A DNA stretch of 61,075 nucleotides, taken from NCBI GenBank assembly GCA_022563275.1, contig JADFNR010000003.1:1-61075 (forward strand). Reading direction: 5' to 3'. Source of the stretch: Chloroflexota bacterium. GTDB taxonomy: Bacteria; Chloroflexota; Dehalococcoidia; UBA3495. Of this stretch, positions 1 through 8,222 are shown piece after piece. The position numbers and the translations under genes were made by a program. The first letter of the stretch is position 1; the number at the start of each line of letters is the position of its first letter. Under the pieces are notes generated by a model. The model was not told where the DNA came from and did no database searches. It saw nothing but the letters and a program-made list of their open reading frames with translations.

Positions 1-495
1 GGCCGCGGTGGCCGCGCCCGACCCGCTGCTGGAACCGCCGGTGTAGGTGTTCAGGTCCCAGGGGTTGCGCGGGGTGCTGTACCGGTGGGAGAACCCGGTG
101 ATGGCGAACTCGGTCATGTTGGTCTTGCCCAATATGACGGCCCCGGCCCTCCTCAGATTGGCGATGACCGTGGCGTCCTCATCGGGCACGAAGTCAGCCA
201 GTATCCGGGAGCCGCCGGTGCTCCGCACTCCCTTGCTCCAGAACTGGTCCTTCACCGCCACCGGTACGCCGTGCATGGGCCCTTTGTGTTGACCCGAAGC
301 GATGTCCTGCTCCGCCTGGCGGGCATCGGCCAGGGCCTGCTCCCGCATGACCGTCAGATAGCTGTTGAACCTGTGGTCCAGGGAGTCTATGCGGTCCAGG
401 TAGGCTTCCGTGGCCTCGACCGGCGATACCTCTTTGGACTGAATGAGCCGGGAGAGGTCGCCGGCGGAGAGAAAGGGCAAATCAGACTTGTTCAT
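1..495 (-). CDS. Amidase signature family protein (N-terminal part, runs off left edge)
   Basis: The 165 visible codons start at an ATG preceded by GGAGG and stay open to the window edge, so the C-terminal two thirds are missing. The protein matches GatA/amidase-signature enzymes, which hydrolyse amide bonds with a Lys-cisSer-Ser triad. The HGVPVAVKDQF segment holds the catalytic Lys, and a GGSSSGSGAATA segment holding the cis-Ser lies at the cut end. It closely resembles the complete amidase at 1873-3288, so the two are paralogues. A GatC-like small gene lies just upstream on the same strand, which suggests a two-subunit hydrolase like AtzE/AtzG. The substrate cannot be read from sequence. 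Confidence 0.9.
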   Translation of the reverse strand, partial: MNKSDLPFLSAGDLSRLIQSKEVSPVEATEAYLDRIDSLDHRFNSYLTVMREQALADARQAEQDIASGQHKGPMHGVPVAVKDQFWSKGVRSTGGSRILADFVPDEDATVIANLRRAGAVILGKTNMTEFAITGFSHRYSTPRNPWDLNTYTGGSSSGSGAATAA

Positions 496-548
496 GGGGC
501 CTCCGTGTTTCGAGCAGGCAGTGGTGGCCAAGAAACCAAGAAATGAAA

Positions 549-572
549 ATGTCCCCAACAAGTCGGGGACAT
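549..572 (-). terminator. Hairpin between GatC-like gene and amidase (possible attenuator)
   Basis: The arms ATGTCCCC and GGGGACAT pair around an 8-nt loop. On the minus strand the hairpin is followed by TTTTCATTTCTT. It lies between the GatC-like gene and the amidase and could act as a partial terminator that lowers amidase expression relative to the small partner. Function is inferred. Confidence 0.45.
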
Positions 573-599
573 CTTTGAAGGTTGGTTGGTGTTGGGCGG

Positions 600-782
600 C
601 TACGCCGGAGGCAGGATGATGGGGAGGGGCTCGACGTCGTTCAGGCCGGGCGGGTTGATGGCGTCCAGGGATTCCAGCAAGGCGTTCAAGCTGTAGGTAA
701 CCTCGGTCAACTCCGGGTCTTCAATCTCAAGACCCACGGCATGACCCATGGCGCGGATCTCGTCTTTGGTCAGATCAGCCAT
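600..782 (-). CDS. GatC/AtzG-like small amidase partner
   Basis: This is a 60-residue protein. Its opening LTKDEIRAMGHAVGLEIED and later LESLDAINPPGLNDVEPLP follow the pattern of GatC-type helical proteins: a helix with a His/Gly turn, then a coiled segment, then a proline-rich tail that wraps the GatA-type subunit. It is shorter than GatC (about 95 residues) and closer in size to AtzG, the cryptic partner that stabilises AtzE amidase. It precedes an amidase on the same strand by about 100 nt, with a hairpin between. A structural partner role is likely; involvement in tRNA amidation is not shown because no gatB is visible. Confidence 0.65.
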   Translation of the reverse strand: MADLTKDEIRAMGHAVGLEIEDPELTEVTYSLNALLESLDAINPPGLNDVEPLPIILPPA

Positions 783-871
783 CGGAATCCCCCTAACCCC
801 GTTCGAGTGAGCACATATTGCTGTATAAAATCTTCGCCGTCAAGATTTGCTGGAACCTGAACGCCCGCGCC

Positions 872-900
872 TTGAGGCGCTATAGCTGGTCGGCTATACT
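872..900 (+). promoter_or_regulatory. Sigma-70-type promoter for the Rieske gene
   Basis: TTGAGG and TATACT are separated by 17 nt, about 65 nt upstream of the Rieske start codon. Both hexamers are close to consensus. Confidence 0.6.
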
Positions 901-966
901 GGCCGGGACTTTGGAGTGCTGGCGGCATGGCTGGATATTTCAGCCTGTTAGGAAGAGATCAAGCCT

Positions 967-1284
967 ATGGCTACGTATAAGAAGGTCAACGTCGACCTGG
1001 GTCTGGAGTCTGATTTCAAGAAATTGCCTGCCCCGGTGACAGTGGGCGACTGGTCTTACTTCTTGGTGCGAAGCAGGAAGGGCGTCTTCCAACTGCTCTC
1101 CAACATCTGCCCCCACCAGGCTGATGAAGTGCTGGACTGGACCGGCGTGTTCATGTGCCCGGCCCACGGCTGGCGCTTCGAATATACCGAGGGTGTTTGC
1201 GTCAACGGCCCCAACGCCAGGATGGTCGGCTTTCCCGTCAGCGTTGAGGACGGCCACCTGATCGCCGAATTACCCGACGACTGA
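967..1284 (+). CDS. Rieske 2Fe-2S ferredoxin-like protein
   Basis: This 105-residue soluble protein consists only of a Rieske domain. Cluster ligands are visible as CPH (C48, H50) and CPAHGW (C64, H67), with the usual 15-17 residue spacing. Such proteins pass electrons to ring-hydroxylating oxygenases or act as stand-alone ferredoxins. No reductase adjoins it, but an oxygenase alpha subunit lies about 3 kb away (4001-5266), so it could be that enzyme's electron donor; this is inference. A good promoter lies upstream at 872-900. It is transcribed away from the GatC/amidase pair. Confidence 0.9.
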   Translation: MATYKKVNVDLGLESDFKKLPAPVTVGDWSYFLVRSRKGVFQLLSNICPHQADEVLDWTGVFMCPAHGWRFEYTEGVCVNGPNARMVGFPVSVEDGHLIAELPDD

Positions 1285-1312
1285 GCCGGACCCATCAACT
1301 GCGGTAGTCACC

Positions 1313-1690
1313 TCAGTAAGTCTTGATCTCCAAGACATGGCCGCTGGGGTCTTTGAAGTAGACCGCCTTGCCGTCGCCCTTGGCCCCCGCCGTTATCCCC
1401 GGCCCCTGCATGTTGTCCTGGGCACGGGGACTGTCCCCATAGGGAATCTTGGAGTCCTTGATGCGCTGGAAGGCATCGTCGAACTCCCCGGACTCCATGG
1501 CGAAGGCATAGTGGATGCTGCGGAAGTCGTCGGACTGGCGGAAGTCCAGGTTCAGGCTGTCGTTCACCCGCACCGCCAGGAACGGCCCAACCTCCCCCAG
1601 GTCGTCAAAGCCGAAGATCCGCGTGTAAAACTCCACTGACTCCTCGCGGTCGTTCACCGGGACTATGGTGTGGTCCAATACAATTGTCAT
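1313..1690 (-). CDS. VOC (glyoxalase/extradiol dioxygenase superfamily) protein
   Basis: The protein has 125 residues, the size of a single two-module VOC domain. Typical features are the opening DHTIVPVNDREESVEFYTRIFGF, the central HYAFAM stretch and the C-terminal YFKDPSGHVLEIKTY, where His and Glu residues normally bind a divalent metal. The start has an AGGAGG ribosome-binding site. VOC proteins include glyoxalases, extradiol dioxygenases and resistance or epimerase enzymes, so the reaction cannot be assigned. The neighbours (amidases, Rieske protein) suggest catabolism of organic compounds. Confidence 0.85.
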   Translation of the reverse strand: MTIVLDHTIVPVNDREESVEFYTRIFGFDDLGEVGPFLAVRVNDSLNLDFRQSDDFRSIHYAFAMESGEFDDAFQRIKDSKIPYGDSPRAQDNMQGPGITAGAKGDGKAVYFKDPSGHVLEIKTY

Positions 1691-1872
1691 TTAGCGCCTC
1701 CTGAAAGCTGCCGAATCGGACTGAACTTGCTCTGAATATCGATGGATCCGCTTAGATTCTTTAATGATTGTGGTACTCTATTGGCTACTTTTGCTTAAGT
1801 CAATATGCCCACGCCTGGCCCGTGCGTGGCTTGACCCGGACCGGCCCCACCGAGCCCCGACAAGGAAATGAC

Positions 1873-3288
1873 ATGGACAAGAAAGAGATTCCATTTCTGA
1901 CCGCTTCCCAGCTATCCAAGCTCATCGAGACGAAAGAAGTCTCGCCAGTCGAGGCCACCGAGGCTTACCTGGACCGCATCCAGGAAGTCGATCCCAAGCT
2001 AAATTCCTACATCACCGTCACCGGGGAGCAGGCGTTGGCGGCGGCCCGGCAGGCGGAGCGGGAGATCGCCACTGGCATGCACCGGGGGCCGTTGCACGGT
2101 GTGCCGGTTGCCGTGAAAGACCAGTTCAACACCGCCGGTATCCGCACCACCGGTGGCTCCAGCATCCTCAAAGACAACATCCCCAACGAAGACGCCACGG
2201 TGATAACCAACCTGAAGAAGGCCGGAGCGGTCCTGCTGGGCAAGCTCAACATGAGCGAATTCGCCATGGCGGAGATCTACAACCACCCCTACGGCACGCC
2301 CCGGAACCCGTGGGATCTGGAGCGGAACCCGGGCACCTCCAGCAGCGGTTCTGGCGCCGCCACCGCCGCGTCTCTTTGCGCCACTTCTCTGGGCGAAGAT
2401 ACCGGCGGCTCCATCAGAGGTCCCGCCAATTTCAGCGGCCTGGTGGGGCTGCGCCCTTCCCACGGCCGGGTCAGCCGCTACGGTGTGCTGGGCGGTTCTT
2501 GGTCCATGGACACCGTTGGGCCAATCTCCCGCAGCGTCGAGGACGCGGCCATCACCATCCAGGCGATTGCCGGTCACGACCCCAAGGACGCCTACACCTG
2601 GGATGTGCCGGTGCCGGACTACCGCAAAGCCCTGACGGGGGACATCAAGGGCATCAAACTGGGCGTGATACAAGAGCGGATGGACTCTCCCAACCTGGAC
2701 CCGGAGTTTCGGGAGACCGTCGCCAAGGCCATCGGCGTGCTGGGGGAGTTGGGTGCATCTTCAGAAGATATTTCCATCCCGTTGGCGCCCAACGCCGGGG
2801 CTCTCACGATGACAATCCTGAGCGTTGAGTGGTCCAACCTGCACCGCCCGGTCTTTGAGCCGCACATCGACTATCTGGACCACAACAACAAGATCCGGTT
2901 CCTGACTGGAAGCATCATACCGGCCCAGGCCTACTACAAAGCCCAGAAGATACGGGCCGTACTCCGGCAGCAGATACTGGACGCGCTGGACAAAGTGGAT
3001 GTCTTGGTGCTGCCCACCGGGCCGGTCACCGCGCCGCCGGTGGAGAGTGTGCCAGGCATCCAGAGTAAGGAACATGCCCTCACCGGACTTGCCGGACGCA
3101 TCAGCTTCACCGGCCCCTTCAACCTGGCCGGCACCCCGGCCATCTCGGTCCCCTGCGGGTTCAGCGCCGCCGGCATGCCCATGGGCATGCAGATCGTGGG
3201 ACGCCCCTTCGCCGAGGAGATGGTCCTAAAAGTAGCCCACGCCTACGAACAGAACACCGACTGGCACAACCGCCGGCCGCCGGTATAG
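1873..3288 (+). CDS. Amidase (GatA/AtzF-type amidase signature enzyme)
   Basis: This is a complete 471-residue amidase-signature hydrolase. The probable triad is K82 (in AVKDQF), a cis-Ser in GTSSSGSGAA near residue 157, and nucleophile S180 in EDTGGSIRGPA. The ATG at 1873 was chosen because AAGGAA precedes it and homologous starts (the paralogue at 1-495) begin at the same point. The family hydrolyses carboxamides, ureides or carbamates in the cytoplasm. The residues for glutaminyl-tRNA amidotransfer cannot be judged, and with no gatB in sight a free amidase is more likely than GatA. Confidence 0.92.
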   Translation: MDKKEIPFLTASQLSKLIETKEVSPVEATEAYLDRIQEVDPKLNSYITVTGEQALAAARQAEREIATGMHRGPLHGVPVAVKDQFNTAGIRTTGGSSILKDNIPNEDATVITNLKKAGAVLLGKLNMSEFAMAEIYNHPYGTPRNPWDLERNPGTSSSGSGAATAASLCATSLGEDTGGSIRGPANFSGLVGLRPSHGRVSRYGVLGGSWSMDTVGPISRSVEDAAITIQAIAGHDPKDAYTWDVPVPDYRKALTGDIKGIKLGVIQERMDSPNLDPEFRETVAKAIGVLGELGASSEDISIPLAPNAGALTMTILSVEWSNLHRPVFEPHIDYLDHNNKIRFLTGSIIPAQAYYKAQKIRAVLRQQILDALDKVDVLVLPTGPVTAPPVESVPGIQSKEHALTGLAGRISFTGPFNLAGTPAISVPCGFSAAGMPMGMQIVGRPFAEEMVLKVAHAYEQNTDWHNRRPPV

Positions 3289-3547
3289 CCGCGAGCTGAC
3301 AGCTATCACCGGTCAGCGATCAGTCTGCCGTGATGGTGAGAGTGGGTGCGTTCGTGGGAATGAGACCCTTCCCTTCACGCAGGTGACAATATTAAGTGGT
3401 CCCCCATCTCGCGAATCTGTCATTCCGGGGCGCAAGCAGAGGAATCTCGTTGCCAGGAACAAAGAGACTCGGTTCCGGAGTAAATCTGGCATCAACGCTG
3501 ACCGCTGACGGCTGAAAGCTGACAGCTATCGTCACAAGGAGAGCACC
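3289..3547. repeat. Intergenic region with dispersed repeats (families A and B)
   Basis: No gene is seen. The ends carry copies of a short GCTGA-rich repeat (3294-3310 and 3497-3530, containing GCTGAAAGCTGACAGCTATC) also found near 8550-8578 and 30285-30315. Bases 3417-3480 hold a partial copy of the element with CTGTCATTCCG ends that occurs complete at 16651-16778 and 26151-26253. Confidence 0.6.
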
Positions 3548-3985
3548 ATGAGCGAATACATACCCAACCCCATGGATTGGGTGGCAGACCAAGTAGAACT
3601 ATATGAAAGTAGCGGAGGCACCGAAGGACTAACTCTCAGGGATACCGGTCTGCCGTGCATAATCGTGACTAACCGAGGGTGGAAAACGGGCGCCATCCGC
3701 AAGACCCCTTTGATGCGGGTGGTGGACGGAGACAACTATATCCTCGTGGCGTCTTGGGCCGGAGCCGCAAAACATCCGCTTTGGTATCACAATCTAAAGG
3801 CGGAGCCCAATATTGAGATTCGCGACGAGACAAAAGTTTATTCGATGCGGGTCCGCGAGGTAGAGGACCAAGTCGAGAGACAGCGGCTGTGGGATATCGC
3901 GGTGGCGGCATACGATCGTTATCAGGAGTACCAGGAAAAGACCGAACGCGTGATCCCGGTCTTCATCGCAGAACCCGCTGGCTAA
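3548..3985 (+). CDS. Deazaflavin (F420)-dependent nitroreductase/Ddn-family protein
   Basis: The protein has 145 residues, the usual length of the Ddn/FDR family of split-beta-barrel flavin enzymes. Diagnostic stretches are NRGWKTGAIRKTPLM, which contacts the deazaflavin phosphate in the family, and VASWAGAAKHPLWYHNLKAEP. The family reduces activated double bonds, quinones or nitro groups with F420H2. AAGGAG sits just before the ATG. The gene stands alone between an amidase and the convergent oxygenase operon. Cofactor choice (F420 versus FMN) is inferred from family resemblance. Confidence 0.87.
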   Translation: MSEYIPNPMDWVADQVELYESSGGTEGLTLRDTGLPCIIVTNRGWKTGAIRKTPLMRVVDGDNYILVASWAGAAKHPLWYHNLKAEPNIEIRDETKVYSMRVREVEDQVERQRLWDIAVAAYDRYQEYQEKTERVIPVFIAEPAG

Positions 3986-4000
3986 CGGAACATCTGATAG

Positions 4001-5266
4001 CTACGCCCCCCAGGCGTCCCCGGCCATCAGTTGACTCCAACGCCGGTAGAACTGCCGGTGGTTGCTGTCGCTGAAACGGTACTCGCTGGTCCAGGCTTGG
4101 AGTTCGTCGTTGAACCCTTCGTGGTTAAGTCCCATCTGGTAGTTCAGCAGCATCCGGCGGGTGACGGTCCCCCGGCCGGCCTTGGAGCATTCTGCCCAAT
4201 TATCCATGTCGTCTTGCTCGAAGACGCCGGAAGGCCCGAAACCCTGAACGCCGGCCAGCCGCACAGCTTCTTTAACGCTGTCCGGGGCGGCCTTGTCCAC
4301 GTATATATACGTCCATATCTCGATCTTGTCCGGCCCCTTGGGGTGCCACGTTCGGAAGGTCCGTCCGCTGGTCCGCAGCAGGGAGAAGTTGGGGAAGATG
4401 GTGCCGGCCATCGGGTTGACGATGGCGGACCTGGGGCCAAGCCGGCTTCTAACCTCAGACTTGATCTGTTCCTCGTATTCCAAGATCTCAGCCACCGGCG
4501 GGTCGGCCACCTCGTCCGGCCCGATGGTCATGATGCAATGACCATTTCCCGTTGACAACACACTGCCAACCCTGCTTTCGGCGGTCCGGAAATTCCCGGC
4601 AAAGCCGGATTTGATGGCGGATAGGTGGGTCCAGGCCACGTGATAACCGTCGCCGCCGAAATTCTCGGCCGGCATCTTCCAGTTGCAGGGCACCACCCAT
4701 TTGACGATGCCACCGATGACCTCTGAGCCACCTTCGCGGCGGTCGATGAAGGCGTCCAGATACCAGGCGGTCTCCCCCAGATACTCAAGGAGGGGAGGAG
4801 CCGAGGCATCGAAGGTGGCGAAGACCAGTCCTTTGTAGCTATCAAGCTGGGCCACCGGGATCAGGCCCCACTTGTTCTGGTCAAGTTCATCATAGTAAGC
4901 GTCTTTGGCGTTGGGCACTCCGATCAGCCGGCCGTCGGCGCTGTATCCCCACCCGTGGTAGGAGCAGATGAATGACCCGGCGTTGCCTTTGTCGGCCCGG
5001 CATAGCCTATTCCCCCGGTGGCGGCATACGTTCAAGAACGCGTGCACCGTTCCAGCGGCGTCGCGGGAGACCAGCACCGAGTCCTCCCCCATGTAGGTCG
5101 TGAGAAAATCACCGGGGCTTGGTATCTGACTCTCATGGCAGAGGAAGAGCCAGCAGCGGGCGAAGATCTGCTCCAACTCCTGCTCGTATATCTCCCGGTC
5201 AGCGAAGATGCGCGGGCTGATCAATCCGGCATCTGCGTCGACGAGTTTTTCCAAGTCCTTGATCAT
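4001..5266 (-). CDS. Aromatic ring-hydroxylating oxygenase, alpha (Rieske) subunit
   Basis: In this 421-residue oxygenase the N-terminal Rieske domain has C81-x-H83 and C101-x-x-H104 (CRHRG and CSYHGWGYS). The C-terminal catalytic domain has DGYHVAWTH, giving bridging D206 and mononuclear iron ligands H209 and H214. It would activate O2 to hydroxylate or demethylate an aromatic or alicyclic substrate, using a separate ferredoxin and reductase. It is the last gene of a minus-strand run starting at 8222, with SDR and SnoaL-like partners upstream. No beta subunit is present; the SnoaL-like gene at 6106-6573 shares the fold of beta subunits but is more likely a separate protein. Confidence 0.93.
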   Translation of the reverse strand: MIKDLEKLVDADAGLISPRIFADREIYEQELEQIFARCWLFLCHESQIPSPGDFLTTYMGEDSVLVSRDAAGTVHAFLNVCRHRGNRLCRADKGNAGSFICSYHGWGYSADGRLIGVPNAKDAYYDELDQNKWGLIPVAQLDSYKGLVFATFDASAPPLLEYLGETAWYLDAFIDRREGGSEVIGGIVKWVVPCNWKMPAENFGGDGYHVAWTHLSAIKSGFAGNFRTAESRVGSVLSTGNGHCIMTIGPDEVADPPVAEILEYEEQIKSEVRSRLGPRSAIVNPMAGTIFPNFSLLRTSGRTFRTWHPKGPDKIEIWTYIYVDKAAPDSVKEAVRLAGVQGFGPSGVFEQDDMDNWAECSKAGRGTVTRRMLLNYQMGLNHEGFNDELQAWTSEYRFSDSNHRQFYRRWSQLMAGDAWGA

Positions 5267-5312
5267 GATTCAGCCTCCATGGCTAGGGCGACTGGCAGTA
5301 CTCGAATACGGG

Positions 5313-6086
5313 TTAGGTCCCCCAGGTATCACCGAACTCGACGCGGTGCACCAACTGGCCGGTAAAGGTGGACGCGTCCTGCAGGGCCAGATAGACCGCG
5401 CTGGGGCCGACGGCCTCGGGTCCAACCCTCTGGGCCCAGTCGCGTTGGGTCCAGGGGATCGCTGCCGAACCCTCGGTCTTGAGGGCGCCGGGCGATAGGA
5501 TATTCACGGCGATGTTGTGCTCGCGGACCTCGTCGGCCAGGCACAGGCTGAACATGTGCACCGCCGCTTTAGTGGAACTGTAGAGGACTCCGCCGCCCTC
5601 CCCGTGGTCACTACCCATGCGTGAGCCGATATGGATGATACTGCCCCGCCCCTGCTCGATCATCGTTGGCAGGACCGCCCGGCAGCACAGGTAGGGCCCC
5701 CGGAGATTTGAGGCCACGCTCAGGTCCCACTCCTCGGGGACGATGTCTAAAATAGTCTCGCCCAGCACCATCACCCCGGCGTTGTTCACCAACACGTCGA
5801 TCCGGCCGTACGTGTCGATGGTCTGGCCCACCATGGCCGTGACCTGTTCCTCATCGGAGACGTCACAGGTCAGCGCCATGGCCTCGCCGCCCTGAGACCG
5901 GATCTGCTCGGCGGTTTCCATCGCGGTCCCCGGCAGACCCGTTGGCGAACTGCGGCGGGCGGAAACCACCACCTTGGCCCCCTCGGCGGCAAACTCCTTG
6001 GCGATGGCCCGGCCCAAGCCCCTGCTGGCCCCGGTGACTATGGCCACCATGCCGTCCATCTTATTGTTGTGGTCTCCCAGCATCAT
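5313..6086 (-). CDS. SDR family oxidoreductase
   Basis: A classical 257-residue short-chain dehydrogenase. The cofactor motif TGASRGLGRAIA lies near the N-terminus, NNAG follows, and the active-site YSSTK retains Tyr and Lys. It would oxidise or reduce a hydroxyl/keto group with NAD(P)H. The start is uncertain: ATG codons at 6086 and 6059 are both possible, the latter giving MDGMVAIVTG. It lies between the SnoaL-like gene and the oxygenase, consistent with dehydrogenation of a dihydrodiol or alcohol made by the latter; the exact substrate is unknown. Confidence 0.92.
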   Translation of the reverse strand: MMLGDHNNKMDGMVAIVTGASRGLGRAIAKEFAAEGAKVVVSARRSSPTGLPGTAMETAEQIRSQGGEAMALTCDVSDEEQVTAMVGQTIDTYGRIDVLVNNAGVMVLGETILDIVPEEWDLSVASNLRGPYLCCRAVLPTMIEQGRGSIIHIGSRMGSDHGEGGGVLYSSTKAAVHMFSLCLADEVREHNIAVNILSPGALKTEGSAAIPWTQRDWAQRVGPEAVGPSAVYLALQDASTFTGQLVHRVEFGDTWGT

Positions 6087-6105
6087 CCAGTCCTGGGTCT
6101 CGGAT

Positions 6106-6573
6106 TTATGAAGCGAACTGGGTTTCCGCCCAGCCCTTATCGAATGGTGTCCAGAAGTGGGAGCTGAGGGTCAGGTGTTGGAACATCCACTTCCCGTTCA
6201 CCCGCACGTACTCCTCGTCGTAGCGGGCCGAGCCCCACACCGCCTGGTTGCCCTCGGCGTAGGTGCAGGGCTGGAACAGGTACCAGACCCCGGTGGCCCG
6301 GTCTCCGTCCACCTCGATGATTGGGTTCATCACCATGTGGATGGCGAAGGGCAGGCGGCTGGGCGCGTTTTGAAAGAACTGCCGGATCGCTTCCCGGCCA
6401 TCGTTGCGGCCACGTTCCTTTCCGTCCCACACTGCGTCCTCGGTGAAAAGCTCGGCCAGGGCGTCGGCGTCATAGTGGTCGTCGCAGAGGGCGCAGTACC
6501 GCCGTTTCAGCTTTTTGATCTCCTCGATGTCTTCGAGGACTTTTATCCGTTTCTCCAGGTTTTCGAGGCTCAT
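6106..6573 (-). CDS. SnoaL-like/NTF2-fold protein
   Basis: A 155-residue cone-fold protein. The opening helix LEDIEEIKKLKRRYCALCDDHYDADALAELFTEDAVWDG is typical of SnoaL_4/NTF2-like proteins, followed by strands ending in FQHLTLSSHFWTP. Relatives include hydrolases, dehydratases, isomerases and oxygenase beta subunits, so the chemistry is open. It sits between SDR genes in the same operon as the Rieske oxygenase (gaps of about 20-40 nt), which suggests a step in the same degradation route. Confidence 0.82.
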   Translation of the reverse strand: MSLENLEKRIKVLEDIEEIKKLKRRYCALCDDHYDADALAELFTEDAVWDGKERGRNDGREAIRQFFQNAPSRLPFAIHMVMNPIIEVDGDRATGVWYLFQPCTYAEGNQAVWGSARYDEEYVRVNGKWMFQHLTLSSHFWTPFDKGWAETQFAS

Positions 6574-6604
6574 GACGTCACTCCAGAATCGTATGGATCC
6601 TACT

Positions 6605-7435
6605 TTAGGCCGATTGGCCGCCGTCTATCTCGATGCACTGGCCGACGATGAACTCGGCCTCTTTGCTGCAGAGCCAGGCCGCGAAATTGCCCATCTCCTC
6701 GGGTGTCCCCGCCCGGCCCAGGGGGATGGTTTTCAGCCGGTCGTCCCAGTCCTGGGTGCGCGGGTATCCGTAGAGGGTGTCGTTGCGGGCTGTATCGGTG
6801 GTGCCGGGACTGATGCCGTTCACCCTGATGCCGTGGGGCGCCAGGGCCCGCCCCGCCTTCTTGGTGAAGGTGTAAAGCGCGCCGGAAGCGGTAGCGTAGG
6901 CCAGGTCCGTTGGCCGGCTGATCTTGGCCTCCACCGAGATAATGTTTACGATGCTGCCGCCGCCGCCCTGGCGCATCAACTCCTTGGTGACCGCCTGGGT
7001 GCACAGAAACGCCCCGGTGACCTTGACGTCCATGACGTGCCGCCAGGCTTCCGGTGTCAGGTCCACAAAGTCGGCCCACGCGGCCATGCGGGAGGCGCTG
7101 GCGTTGTTGACCAGGAAGTCCACCCGCCCGAACTCGGCCACGGTGCGGTCCACAGCTTCTTGCACCTGGGCCGGGTCGGAAACGTCCAGCACCAACGGCA
7201 TCCCGATCTTATCGGGACCACGCCCAAATCTTTCGTTGATCTCTTGGGCCACGCTGTCCACGTCCCGCCACCCGGCCTCTCGTTCGTCATCGGGGAAGGT
7301 CGATGGGTCGCGGCCGGTGCCGGTGACGACCACGCTTGCGCCCTCTTTGGCGAACGCCAACGCCGCGTACCGGCCGATACCCCGCATCCGGCCCGCGCCG
7401 GTGACCAAGGCCACCTTGCCATCGAACTTACCCAT
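6605..7435 (-). CDS. SDR family protein with non-canonical active site
   Basis: A 276-residue SDR with the cofactor loop VTGAGRMRGIGRY. The ATG at 7435 was chosen over an upstream TTG because AGGAGG stands 6 nt before it, overlapping the stop of the preceding SDR. The active-site block reads YATASGAL where YxxxK is expected: Tyr is kept but Lys is replaced by Ser (TCC codon). It also has an insertion after the cofactor loop (residues about 35-65). It may catalyse a different reaction or be a non-catalytic partner. The operon context is the same as its neighbours. Confidence 0.88.
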   Translation of the reverse strand: MGKFDGKVALVTGAGRMRGIGRYAALAFAKEGASVVVTGTGRDPSTFPDDEREAGWRDVDSVAQEINERFGRGPDKIGMPLVLDVSDPAQVQEAVDRTVAEFGRVDFLVNNASASRMAAWADFVDLTPEAWRHVMDVKVTGAFLCTQAVTKELMRQGGGGSIVNIISVEAKISRPTDLAYATASGALYTFTKKAGRALAPHGIRVNGISPGTTDTARNDTLYGYPRTQDWDDRLKTIPLGRAGTPEEMGNFAAWLCSKEAEFIVGQCIEIDGGQSA

Positions 7436-7445
7436 CAGCAACCTC

Positions 7446-8222
7446 CTAGATCGCGGTCCAGCCGCCGTCCACCAGCAGCAGGTGTCCGGTGGTCCCCGCC
7501 GAGGACTTGCTGGCCAGATAGATCACCGCGCCGACCATCTCTTCCGGGTCCATGCGGCGGCCCAAAGGCAGGTGGGCTGCCAGGTCTTCCTCCACCTCGT
7601 CAGGCGTCCGGGTGTCGGCGGCCAGCATGCCGGGAGTGCTGGTGGGGCCGGGGCCGATGGCGTTCACCGTCACGCCGTGGGGCGCCCATTCCACGGCCAT
7701 GACCTTGGTGATTCCGGCGACGCCGAATTTGCTGGCGCAGTAGGAGGCCCGCCCCTTGGAAGCGGTCACCGAAAGCTGCGACCCAAGGTTAATGATCCTG
7801 CCGTATCCCTGCGCCACCATGTGCCTCCCCGCCGCCTGGGCACAGAAGAACACACCCTTCAGGTTGATGTCGATGGTTGCGTCCCAGTCCTCTTCTGTAA
7901 CCTCAAGGGCCGGCTTGGGGATCCGGATCCCGGCGTTGTTGACCAGGATATCCAGCCGTCCAAAGTCCCGCACCACCTGGTCGATGGCCTTAGGGATACC
8001 GGGCAAGTCCAGGACGTCCAGGGGGTAGACGCCGCTCTTGACGCCCTCGGCTTCCACCTTGGTCCTGGTCTCCTCCGCCAGGTCGAGGCGGTCGGGCCGG
8101 TCCGACACCGCCACATCAGCCCCGGCTTGGGCCAATCCCACAGCCAGGGCCGCGCCGATGCCCCGGCCGGAACCGGTCACCAACGCGGTCTGACCCTTCA
8201 AACTCAATCCCTCGTAGGGCAT
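7446..8222 (-). CDS. SDR family oxidoreductase (first gene of catabolic operon)
   Basis: A 258-residue classical SDR with TGSGRGIGAALA, NNAGIRIPKP and the catalytic YCASK, ending in the usual VDGGWTAI. It is likely an NAD(P)-dependent alcohol dehydrogenase or keto-reductase; gluconate-5-dehydrogenase-like and 3-oxoacyl-reductase-like activities are alternatives. Its stop lies 10 nt before the next SDR's start, so the two are probably translationally coupled. It appears to open the operon that runs to 4001. The upstream region is repeat-rich and no clear promoter was found. Confidence 0.92.
   Translation of the reverse strand: MPYEGLSLKGQTALVTGSGRGIGAALAVGLAQAGADVAVSDRPDRLDLAEETRTKVEAEGVKSGVYPLDVLDLPGIPKAIDQVVRDFGRLDILVNNAGIRIPKPALEVTEEDWDATIDINLKGVFFCAQAAGRHMVAQGYGRIINLGSQLSVTASKGRASYCASKFGVAGITKVMAVEWAPHGVTVNAIGPGPTSTPGMLAADTRTPDEVEEDLAAHLPLGRRMDPEEMVGAVIYLASKSSAGTTGHLLLVDGGWTAI

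Noticed and set aside
1873..3288. Naming the amidase gatA
   Set aside because: The family resemblance is general, no gatB is visible, and paralogous amidases are present; free amidase is more likely.
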